A stretch of 12,805 nucleotides of DNA from Bacteroidota bacterium (GTDB lineage Bacteria; Bacteroidota; Bacteroidia; Bacteroidales; UBA1402): positions 1 through 12,805 of the forward strand of contig JAUZOU010000045.1 in assembly GCA_030706285.1 (NCBI GenBank), read 5' to 3'. Numbering within the stretch: position 1 is the stretch's first letter; each line of letters begins with the position of its first letter. The notes under the pieces were generated by a model. That model had not been told where the DNA came from and ran no database searches. It saw only the letters and a list, made by a program, of their open reading frames with translations. Shown piece by piece: positions 1 through 6,931 of the stretch. The position numbers and the translations under genes are program-made.

Positions 1-1095
1 ATTCAGCACGGAACCGGAGATGAACCTTGTTTGAGGAATATAACCGATCAGTGAAAAATTCAATTGTTGTGCATTGGCCGGCAACGTCAGCGAATAGGAT
101 CCCTGCGCATTGGTCACCGTACTGATGCCACTGCCATCGACTGTCACATTGACGCCGGCGACGCCTTTACCTTCCGTATCGCTAACCCGCCCACTGACAC
201 TGGTAATGGATTTCCCGTATACCGGAGGCGTCGTGTTGTAATCCAGGTAATAGGTCTTTAGCTCAGGTGCCACACCCGTTTCACTGGGATTGTAAGAAGA
301 CAGCTTCAGATGGACATTCTTCCAGTCCTCCTTGGTATCCTGACGAATATTTGCCTTATACACCACCTCAATGGGTTCGTTAATGTTATTGGCCCTGATA
401 TCGTACGATGGGTTCCACCCGGCATTCGAGACAATATAAACCAGCTCAAAAGTCGTCTTTACCGGTTGTTTGGCCTCAACCAGTACCAGCACCTCACCGG
501 AAGCATATTCTTTCTTGTTGGTCAGGATGTTCAACTGTCCTTGGATTTCCGCTGCCTGTTTTTGCAGTTCTTCCAGCGTTTTTCTATGCTGAGTTGATTT
601 GATCTTCAGATCGGTCAGTTTGTTGTTGTAGAAATCCGTTGCTTCTTTCAAGGCCAATACGGTCAATGCCTGATTCTTGCCGCTCATAACACGGTTTTCC
701 TTCAAAAACGCCAAATCCTCATCAATGACCTCCAAGGCCGTATTTTCAAGGTCTATTTGATCGTTGATACCCTTCAGTTTTGCTTCAAGTTTCACCTGCT
801 CGTCCGGTTTGTCCGGCTTGTCCAGAAAATTCTGCTGATGATTGACAGACAGAATGGTCAGAGCACCATCCGCCTTCACCTGAACGCTTTTGGCATCGAT
901 GAAAGGAGACAGATCCCCGAATTTCAGCAAGGTTTTCCCGGCAGGCACGTCGACGGCCGCCGTCCGTGTTTCCTGTGCGCCTTGCAGGTAAACAGTCACC
1001 GCCTTCACATCGGTTTTGATTTCTTTTTGAACAGGTTCCTGCGCAAACGTAGTTCCCGCAAACAAACATAAGGCCAGTATCGGCAATCTTTTCAT
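1..1095 (-). CDS. DUF4140/DUF4139 (MuiA-like) protein with carboxypeptidase-regulatory-like insert, partial
   Basis: The frame is open from ATG at 1095 to the left edge (365 codons), so the C-terminus is missing. A signal peptide covers about residues 1-18 (ending TTFA, then QEP), so the product is exported. Residues 24-75 match the DUF4140 N-terminal domain (AVTVYLQGAQETRT pattern). Residues 95-185 are charged and heptad-like, a probable coiled coil. From about 190 begins DUF4139, with NAGWNPSYDIR, DWKNVHLKLSSYNPS and the PELKTYYLDY strand. At about residue 296 the domain is interrupted by a carboxypeptidase-D-regulatory-like module (SVSGRVSDTEGKGVAGVNV), which is still running at the edge. 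The family is often annotated as mucoidy inhibitor MuiA, but its molecular role is unclear. The gene starts 18 bases after the stop of the NDPK-like gene on the same strand, so co-transcription is likely. Family call secure; function not. Confidence 0.88.
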   Translation of the reverse strand, partial: MKRLPILALCLFAGTTFAQEPVQKEIKTDVKAVTVYLQGAQETRTAAVDVPAGKTLLKFGDLSPFIDAKSVQVKADGALTILSVNHQQNFLDKPDKPDEQVKLEAKLKGINDQIDLENTALEVIDEDLAFLKENRVMSGKNQALTVLALKEATDFYNNKLTDLKIKSTQHRKTLEELQKQAAEIQGQLNILTNKKEYASGEVLVLVEAKQPVKTTFELVYIVSNAGWNPSYDIRANNINEPIEVVYKANIRQDTKEDWKNVHLKLSSYNPSETGVAPELKTYYLDYNTTPPVYGKSITSVSGRVSDTEGKGVAGVNVTVDGSGISTVTNAQGSYSLTLPANAQQLNFSLIGYIPQTRFISGSVLN

Positions 1096-1113
1096 AGACA
1101 ATTAGTTTGATGG

Positions 1114-2130
1114 TTATAGTATTTTTTTTAGCAACCGGATGGTTTCATCGGCATTCCATTCTTCCGTCAAGTCGAACAGATTGAGTGACTTTCCGTCTAC
1201 CTGGACAGAGGCATTCTTCAGGATCCGTTCAGGAATGCTTCCGAAGGTTTCAACCAGTTGATGTCCGAAAGGAAAGGTGTCAAATTCTTTGACACCCATA
1301 GGCACCGAAAAATCGGATTCAAACCGCTGAAGTTCGATCAACGCTTCAATAGGGCCGGCAGAAAGATGGATGCCATTGAAACGTTGGGACACTTCCGGCA
1401 AGCCGAGTTCTATCTGATGTTCCAGCAATTCATGCCGGATACTGCCTTTTTCGGCTTTCTGGGGAGTCGTCGCCCCTGTAAAGCGGCTTCGGGCATCTTT
1501 CCAGGCCAGATCGCCCGACAAATTCATGACAACAATGCTCCTGCCCTTTTCTGTATAATGTTCAATTTGCATCGGGTTGAAGGCATTCAATAAATACACG
1601 GTATCGAGGCCAATACGAAGTTTCTCTACATAACTGCCGCCGGCCAGCTTGATAATCTGCGAATTTTCCCACAAGCAATCCAGCGAACGGGCATTGAAAA
1701 ATGGATATTGTTTCAGGAATTCCGTTCCTCCTAAGACAATCGCCTCATCGACCGATACGCCAAACAGCTCCTGAAAGCGGTCTTTGGCGGCTGAACCCAA
1801 CCTTTCTTTTCCATGAGTCGCAATATCGGCGATGACCCCATAATGCTGCTCAATCAGATTGTATTGTTTCAGATAATCAGCGGAAAGCACTTTCACATCA
1901 TGGATGTGCAAACCAAAGGCACTGATTTTACCGAGAATCAGATTCAAAATAGCTTCCAGCTGAACGGTGGAGGAAGGTAAGGTTATTTCGGGCTTGATAA
2001 AAAACAAAAAATTGTTTTTCCCGTATGGACGAACCGTATCCTGGTAGATACTCATGGTGTAAAGCTCCTGTTGCTGAGCCTTCCGGATGCCTTTCAGCAT
2101 CAACGGGGCCAACTCTTCGATGTTTTCCAT
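1114..2130 (-). CDS. Divergent nucleoside-diphosphate-kinase-like protein, enlarged
   Basis: A 338-residue protein from ATG at 2130; a TTG two codons upstream is possible but less likely. No signal peptide, so cytoplasmic. NDPK hallmarks appear in the right order: IKPE at residues 45-48 (canonical KPDA), TGATTP at 218-223 followed by QKAEKGSIR to R232 (canonical GATNP...GTIR, same spacing), and NGIHLSAG at 252-259 with H255 in the place of the phosphorylated histidine. NDPKs transfer the gamma phosphate between nucleoside triphosphates and diphosphates through that histidine. This one is far larger than the usual ~140-150 residues: about 90 extra residues lie between the KP motif and GATTP, about 10 more before the active site, and a tail of ~80 residues follows it. 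The Asp after the active-site serine (HGSD) is Ala here. Whether it is a real kinase or a nucleotide-binding relative is open. It leads the unit with the DUF4139 gene. Confidence 0.8.
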   Translation of the reverse strand: MENIEELAPLMLKGIRKAQQQELYTMSIYQDTVRPYGKNNFLFFIKPEITLPSSTVQLEAILNLILGKISAFGLHIHDVKVLSADYLKQYNLIEQHYGVIADIATHGKERLGSAAKDRFQELFGVSVDEAIVLGGTEFLKQYPFFNARSLDCLWENSQIIKLAGGSYVEKLRIGLDTVYLLNAFNPMQIEHYTEKGRSIVVMNLSGDLAWKDARSRFTGATTPQKAEKGSIRHELLEHQIELGLPEVSQRFNGIHLSAGPIEALIELQRFESDFSVPMGVKEFDTFPFGHQLVETFGSIPERILKNASVQVDGKSLNLFDLTEEWNADETIRLLKKIL

Positions 2131-2275
2131 ATTCAATCAGGTTAAACCAGCCAACTTTTCAGCCAAAGTACCAATTTTTTTAACACAATGCACCGGTTTT
2201 TTTTTGAAAAGATAGGCTCATGTTCATAATTAGATTCAACATCCTGCAGAAAAGCTACATCAAACACCATCTTTG

Positions 2276-2307
2276 TTTGATGATTCGGCGCAATGTTCGT
2301 ATCTTTG
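2276..2307 (+). promoter_or_regulatory. Bacteroidota-type promoter for the SufR-like regulator
   Basis: TTTG at 2276-2279 and TATCTTTG at 2300-2307 are separated by 20 bases. This is an exact match to the Bacteroidota housekeeping promoter (TTTG, 19-21 bases, TAnnTTTG). Transcription would start near 2314, which places the upstream in-frame ATG at 2293 outside the transcript and supports ATG 2347 as the true start. Confidence 0.75.
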
Positions 2308-2317
2308 TTTAATATTA

Positions 2318-2331
2318 CAAGCATTAACTTG
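2318..2331. promoter_or_regulatory. Candidate operator, inverted repeat CAAG-N6-CTTG
   Basis: The 4+6+4 inverted repeat CAAG-CATTAA-CTTG lies immediately downstream of the predicted transcription start and upstream of the regulator ORF. Cyanobacterial SufR is known to bind CAAC-N6-GTTG, an inverted repeat of the same geometry. The position would suit autorepression. A match this short can occur by chance, so this is a candidate only. Confidence 0.35.
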
Positions 2332-2346
2332 CTAAATAGATCAACT

Positions 2347-2967
2347 ATGAACCCAGGCAAAACCCAAGACGAGATACTATTCTACCTTAAAATGAACGGT
2401 ATGCAATCTGCTTCTGTCCTGGCCAAGGTCTTTCAAATGACGGGAGAAGGCATGCGGCTTCACCTGCAAAAACTGGAAAAGGAAGGATACATTGTATCAG
2501 CGTCCCAGGTCAAAGGCGTTGGGCGGCCGACAATTCTGTTCAACCTGACTGAAAAAGGCAGCAAACGATTTCCGGACAACCATGCCTCACTTGTCGTTCA
2601 ACTGTTGAAGAATATCCGCCAGGTGCTCGGACAAGAAGCTTTGGATAAACTCGTTCATGCCAAAAGAGAAAGCGATTTTCTCAGGTATGAAGAGGCGTTG
2701 AAAGAGTGCCGTGAGCCATCAGAAAAACTGGCTTTATTTGCTCAAATACGGACGCAAGAAGGTTACATGGCCGAATTGGAAAAAGTCGATGAAGGCTGGT
2801 TGTTCATCGAAAACAATTGTCCCATTTGCGAGGCAGCCATCAATTGTCAGGGATTCTGCGAGTCTGAAATGGAAAACATCCGGAAATTACTGGGCAATAA
2901 ACTCACTATTGAGCGGGATGACCATACTGCCGCTGGTGACAGGCGATGCCTGTACCGGATTCACTGA
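2347..2967 (+). CDS. SufR/ArsR-like winged-helix regulator with C-terminal cysteine cluster
   Basis: A 206-residue cytoplasmic DNA-binding protein. Residues 5-75 form a winged helix-turn-helix with the family signature GVGRPTILFNLTEKG and then RFPDNHASL. The C-terminus contains NCPIC at 157-161, C167, C171 (FCES) and DRRCLY with C201. This is the SufR-type layout, in which cysteines hold an Fe-S cluster that controls DNA binding. Compared with the cyanobacterial pattern as I recall it (NCP, x12, C.E, a third Cys, then a C near the end), the third cysteine is absent (K185 there), while C161 and C167 are extra. Related proteins repress Fe-S assembly genes or respond to redox or nitric oxide, but no suf genes are in view. 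The gene is divergent from the NDPK-like unit and has its own promoter plus an inverted repeat in its leader. Family confident; target genes unknown. It could regulate itself and the divergent pair. Confidence 0.8.
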   Translation: MNPGKTQDEILFYLKMNGMQSASVLAKVFQMTGEGMRLHLQKLEKEGYIVSASQVKGVGRPTILFNLTEKGSKRFPDNHASLVVQLLKNIRQVLGQEALDKLVHAKRESDFLRYEEALKECREPSEKLALFAQIRTQEGYMAELEKVDEGWLFIENNCPICEAAINCQGFCESEMENIRKLLGNKLTIERDDHTAAGDRRCLYRIH

Positions 2968-2981
2968 CTTTCGAAACCCTT

Positions 2982-3004
2982 TATCAGTTTCCGGGATTCT
3001 GATA
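2982..3004. terminator. Possible bidirectional terminator between convergent genes
   Basis: TATCAG at 2982-2987 and CTGATA at 2999-3004 can pair as a 6-bp stem around an 11-base loop. They sit in the 41-base gap between the stop codons of two convergent genes, followed on the plus strand by a T-rich stretch. The stem is short and AT-rich, so support is weak. Confidence 0.35.
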
Positions 3005-3008
3005 CAAT

Positions 3009-5630
3009 TTATTTGACGATCAACTTTCGATTCTGACGGATACCTGATAGTTCTGCCGTAAGCAGGTAAATGCCAGGGCTCAGAAACCGTCCTGTCTGGA
3101 TGGACACATTGCCGGCTATCTTATCAGTGTATACCAGTTGCCCATTCAGATTCCTGATATCGATACGCACCGGTTTTACCAATGCCTCGCTGAAATTGAT
3201 GTTCAAGGCCTGGCTGGGATCGAGTGGATTCGGGTAAACGGTCATATCCACTTTTTTCTCTTTTTCTTCCAGACTCATACCATTATATGGATCCAACGTT
3301 TGTGTCCAGTCATACCACTTTTTGTTGATGGCAGCGGTTCCAACGACCCCCTTCACCACTTGCAGCCTGTAATCATAGTGCGTTTTACGCGTCGTATCGC
3401 CCTCATAGATATAATCTGTATTGGCTATAACGGCAAACACAACGCTGTTAGCAGGCTTCAAATCCAGTTTCAGGCTGCAGTCGCCACCGTTGACCAACTG
3501 GCTATAGACGATCTTGCCATCTTTGGTACGATAACACAGCTGACAAGTCATATTGCGGCCGATGGGTCGGAAATTGACAGTGACTTCATCGCCGGAAACA
3601 ACCAGCGGAATCTGGTTTCCACCGGACCAGCCCGGGAGTGTACGGGCCTCGGGAGTGAGCAGGCCCTTTCCGTCGTTTGTGGTCTTCACGTAAGGCGAAG
3701 CTGTCCATGAAGCACAATTGATGTAATAGGGAGACCATTCGGCTTTAATCGTGACACCCATATTGCTATTCAGCAGACTCTTCATGTTTGCTGTCCATTT
3801 TCCCATATCAAGGACAGCTTGTTTCGCCCTGTATTCGGAAATCAGACGACGCATCTGGACCTCGCCCAATGTATCGGCCATTCCTTCCAGCACTCTTGAT
3901 TCGCAATTCCGCCAGATCCAGGCGACACTGCCTTCTCCCAACGTCAATCCAAGAAAAACCGGAAATATGTTACTGTACTGAACGCCGCCCAACAGATTTT
4001 TCCAGGTGCAAACCTGAGCGCCACTCGTGTTTGTCATGTTCACCCCTTCTGCCGAGGGACCGCCGAAACTGCCGTCCTGCAACCAACCACTGTAGCATTC
4101 TATCGGCATAAACGGTGCAATAAACGATCCGACATTCAAAAATCCCATTCCGGAATAATCACCTGTCCGTCTGACAGCTGCTTCCTGCTGCAACCAGGTA
4201 TTGCCTCCTTCCTGAAACCAGGCTGAATTCTTACAGCCGGGCAAATCGGCCAATACGGCATGAATACCTTCGTGAACGCAAGCTCCCTGCTGGGCTATTT
4301 TATCCGAATAAGTACATTTGGGATTAAAACTATAGACCGGATAATAAGATAACAAGACCATAGGCCAACTTTGACCGTTGAAACTGGTAGCACTTTGCCA
4401 GCCGCCCAAATCCGTGCTGTCCGCCGTATCCGTCGTCAGGCCTGAACCAAACAGATAAATAGCACTGCGGTAACCGTTCTTGACACGTTTATCCGGTGGC
4501 CAGCCCAGTGTATCCCTGAAATAGGCAAAGTCTTCGTTCATCCGTTTCAGCAGCGGCATGACAGAGGCACTATCGATAATCGATTTGGCTTTAGTGCCCC
4601 AGCGGAATGTCCACCAACCGGAATCAATGTAACCGGCAACCGTACAATCGTTCAGATCCTTTGTCGGTTGCGCCAAAGCCGGAAATTCATTCTTAAAGTT
4701 GTAATTCAGCGTTGGCTTATAGGCGGGCCAGTTAAATGCATCCGTAGGGCTGAGCGCAGAATCTCTGACTGTCAGATGGAAAAAGCAGGAGGAAAAGGCT
4801 CCGCCGTCATTCGTATAACTGGCCGTATAGGTTCCACCGTCAGCCGGTTGCAAGTTTCTGAGGACAATGGACGGTGTCGTTTTTGAGAGACCGTTTGGGC
4901 CAGCCCAGCCATAGGTTCCGCCGTCCATCGGCTGCAGGCTGAACTGAACAGAATCGCCTGTCTGCGCAACGATGACATTTGATTGAAGCGTATCGCCACT
5001 ATTCAGGCGCAAATAAGGAACCAACGTCGTTGGTGCGACATCTCCGCTTTGAATGCCGGTGACTTTCCACTCGATGATACCGGTAGCGGCCCCGCTCTTC
5101 ATGTTCAGGCGGATTTTGCTGGTCATGAGTTTGCCCAGGTCCAGTTTGTTGAATTGATTCAGTTCAAGTCCGATACTGCCATATTTTACCCAACTGGAAC
5201 CATTCCAGTATTCCACATAAGCATCGGTCGGCTTTGAAATACCAACTGCCGGTGTCGCCGTGTTATCGATCCACCAGTAAACTTCAGTGGAAAGCAATTT
5301 GTTGGCTTTACTCCACTCGTACTGAACCCAGTTATACGCCCCGTAAGCAGACTCGCCGTTCCAGTTGCCGTAAGCTCCGGCAGACGGTTTCGTTAAAGAC
5401 GAAGTAGATGACACGCCATCGTTAAGGGCACCTAGCTTTTCCCATCCGGAAATGAACGACGTCGTGGTCGTGGCCGTTAAGGCAAGATTCAGGGTATCAC
5501 CGGTTGCGTCAACAGATGCCGTCATTTTTGATTTTCCAGGCAACCCTGTAGCGGCAAAAGAAGGAATAGCCGGCATCAACAGGCAGCAGCCTAACGTGAC
5601 GATCTCAGCAATGTGTAGTAGATGTTTCAT
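3009..5630 (-). CDS. Secreted HExxH metallopeptidase-like protein with discoidin-like, Ig-like and T9SS sorting domains
   Basis: An 873-residue exported protein. The signal peptide covers about residues 1-26 (PSFA, then ATG). Residues ~50-195 form a discoidin/F5-8C-like module (EVYWWIDN, DAYVEYWNGSSW, KIRLNM). Residues ~203-288 form an Ig-like module ending in GGTYTASYTNDGG. The core (~295-690) carries HEGIH at 453-457 and E474 in WFQEGG, spaced HExxH-x16-E as in gluzincin zinc peptidases, where both histidines and the glutamate bind zinc and E454 is the general base. The remainder to ~790 is beta-rich. Residues ~795-873 form a T9SS type A sorting domain (VYPNP, NLNGQLVYT, LSPGIYLL, RKLIVK), directing outer-membrane passage by T9SS and surface attachment or release. 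The architecture resembles uncharacterised families such as DUF6055, but I could not confirm which. Substrate unknown. It lies 117 bases after the glycosyltransferase gene on the same strand; no clear promoter of its own was found. Confidence 0.85.
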   Translation of the reverse strand: MKHLLHIAEIVTLGCCLLMPAIPSFAATGLPGKSKMTASVDATGDTLNLALTATTTTSFISGWEKLGALNDGVSSTSSLTKPSAGAYGNWNGESAYGAYNWVQYEWSKANKLLSTEVYWWIDNTATPAVGISKPTDAYVEYWNGSSWVKYGSIGLELNQFNKLDLGKLMTSKIRLNMKSGAATGIIEWKVTGIQSGDVAPTTLVPYLRLNSGDTLQSNVIVAQTGDSVQFSLQPMDGGTYGWAGPNGLSKTTPSIVLRNLQPADGGTYTASYTNDGGAFSSCFFHLTVRDSALSPTDAFNWPAYKPTLNYNFKNEFPALAQPTKDLNDCTVAGYIDSGWWTFRWGTKAKSIIDSASVMPLLKRMNEDFAYFRDTLGWPPDKRVKNGYRSAIYLFGSGLTTDTADSTDLGGWQSATSFNGQSWPMVLLSYYPVYSFNPKCTYSDKIAQQGACVHEGIHAVLADLPGCKNSAWFQEGGNTWLQQEAAVRRTGDYSGMGFLNVGSFIAPFMPIECYSGWLQDGSFGGPSAEGVNMTNTSGAQVCTWKNLLGGVQYSNIFPVFLGLTLGEGSVAWIWRNCESRVLEGMADTLGEVQMRRLISEYRAKQAVLDMGKWTANMKSLLNSNMGVTIKAEWSPYYINCASWTASPYVKTTNDGKGLLTPEARTLPGWSGGNQIPLVVSGDEVTVNFRPIGRNMTCQLCYRTKDGKIVYSQLVNGGDCSLKLDLKPANSVVFAVIANTDYIYEGDTTRKTHYDYRLQVVKGVVGTAAINKKWYDWTQTLDPYNGMSLEEKEKKVDMTVYPNPLDPSQALNINFSEALVKPVRIDIRNLNGQLVYTDKIAGNVSIQTGRFLSPGIYLLTAELSGIRQNRKLIVK

Positions 5631-5747
5631 GGTAACAGCTTAACGGATTAAAGTGATGGCAATTTTACTCAGATTTTCCGAGTCTGTCGTCAGAGAAAGG
5701 CTGTATTAACTACCACAAATCTCCAAAATGCTGAAACAAATCGCTAC

Positions 5748-6758
5748 CTATTTGTAGAAATTGTTGACAAAGGCTGAATAAGACTCATTCTTCAGTAGGA
5801 TGATTTTCCAGCAGGCCATTAAAAAGCCACTGCCATAACCGCCAAGCTGCACAAAACTAGCAACGACAGCCAATAACCCGACATTCAGCGAGCGATTCCT
5901 GATGGTTGCATCCAGCAGGACCAAGCCGGTGTAAACCAACAAGGGAAACAGAAACCAGACATTCCAGCAAATAGACAATACAACAAGCCCCAGCGCGCCC
6001 AGTATAAATAAAGACGGAAAGGTATGAACCAGTTTCAATGACTCCGGATGCTTCTTGAACAGCACGATACGGGCAATGCCAGAGTTGAACACCTGCTTGA
6101 AGAACTGCCTCAGGTTGGAACGGCGTTTGTGATAGACAAAGGCTTCCTTAACCAACGCTGTTCTGAAACCCTGCTTCAGTATCCGGATACTCATATCGAT
6201 GTCCTCGCCAAATCGCATGGTAGAAAAGCCGTGCGTCTGCTCAAAAACCGTCTTGGAATAACCCATATTGAAACTTCTCGGATAAAATTTGTCAAGCTTC
6301 TCCCCTCCGCCCCGGATACCTCCGGTCGTAAAAAAGGAAGTCATGGCATAATTGATGGCTTTCTGAAGGACTGAAAACTGTTCATCCGCTCTGTCAGGAC
6401 CGCCAAATGCCTCCACATAATCGGTCGTCAACCTGTTCATGACGGCCTCCACATACGTTGGAGGAACCACACAATCGGAATCCAAGAAAACAACATAGTT
6501 GCCCTCAGCTTTTTCACACCCGTAATTCCGGCTTTGACCGGGCCCTGAATTGGGCTTCATAAAATAGCGGATGCTCAACCGTGATTCATACGCTTGTACC
6601 TGCTTTTCACACGTGACGGAAGAACCATCTTCCACAACAATGACCTCAAAATCGGAACAAGTCTGACTGCACAAACTCTCCAGCAGTTCTCCGGCTTCGG
6701 CTGGTCTGTTAAATACGGGAATGATAATGGATAAACGAATGGGCTGTTGCTCGTTCAT
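5748..6758 (-). CDS. Family 2 glycosyltransferase, membrane-associated
   Basis: A 336-residue protein from ATG at 6758. The N-terminal GT-A fold has LSIIIPVFNRP near residue 10, EDGSS near 42, the nucleotide-sugar/metal motif DSD at 93-95 and GED with E185-D186, the acidic pair that usually includes the catalytic base. RRSNLRQFFKQ follows where processive enzymes have QxxRW, which suggests a non-processive enzyme. About two to three hydrophobic segments from ~250 to ~320 should anchor it in the inner membrane with the catalytic domain in the cytoplasm. GT2 enzymes of this size usually add sugars to lipid-linked glycans, O-antigen or exopolysaccharide. Donor and acceptor cannot be read from sequence. 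It is divergent from the lyase gene (173-base gap) and precedes the secreted peptidase gene on the same strand. No strong promoter was seen. No other glycan-assembly genes are in view, so it is an isolated member here. Confidence 0.88.
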   Translation of the reverse strand: MNEQQPIRLSIIIPVFNRPAEAGELLESLCSQTCSDFEVIVVEDGSSVTCEKQVQAYESRLSIRYFMKPNSGPGQSRNYGCEKAEGNYVVFLDSDCVVPPTYVEAVMNRLTTDYVEAFGGPDRADEQFSVLQKAINYAMTSFFTTGGIRGGGEKLDKFYPRSFNMGYSKTVFEQTHGFSTMRFGEDIDMSIRILKQGFRTALVKEAFVYHKRRSNLRQFFKQVFNSGIARIVLFKKHPESLKLVHTFPSLFILGALGLVVLSICWNVWFLFPLLVYTGLVLLDATIRNRSLNVGLLAVVASFVQLGGYGSGFLMACWKIILLKNESYSAFVNNFYK

Positions 6759-6931
6759 GATCGTGACTGAATAATCGTTAAAGTTATCGCTGGACGTGCC
6801 TGATTACGCTTTGTCCGTTGAATTGTCAGCATTTTACCAAGCGAAAGTACACTTTTTTTTTATACCTTTAAACATTTCATACCTTAGCGTTGTCTAAGTA
6901 CAACGAATACCTTATCTCAATACCATACCCC

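Noticed and set aside
2131..2275. Promoter for the NDPK-like/DUF4139 unit (CAAAGTAC near 2164 read on the minus strand as GTACTTTG)
   Set aside because: The element lacks the two-base spacing of TAnnTTTG and no TTTG lies about 20 bases further upstream.
2293..2346. Upstream ATG extending the SufR-like regulator by 18 residues
   Set aside because: It overlaps the predicted promoter -7 element and the extension is not part of the winged-helix family; ATG 2347 fits better.
2142..2360. 72-codon minus-strand frame upstream of the NDPK-like gene
   Set aside because: It overlaps the regulator's promoter and start on the other strand, ends in lysine/tryptophan-rich non-domain sequence and has no recognisable family.
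3138..3710. 190-codon plus-strand frame
   Set aside because: It lies wholly antisense within the 873-residue secreted protein gene, which has clear domains; a shadow frame.
6853..6887. Promoter for the lyase (TACCTTTA at 6863-6870 or TACCTTAG at 6880-6887)
   Set aside because: Each differs from TAnnTTTG and neither has a TTTG at the right distance; not strong enough to annotate.
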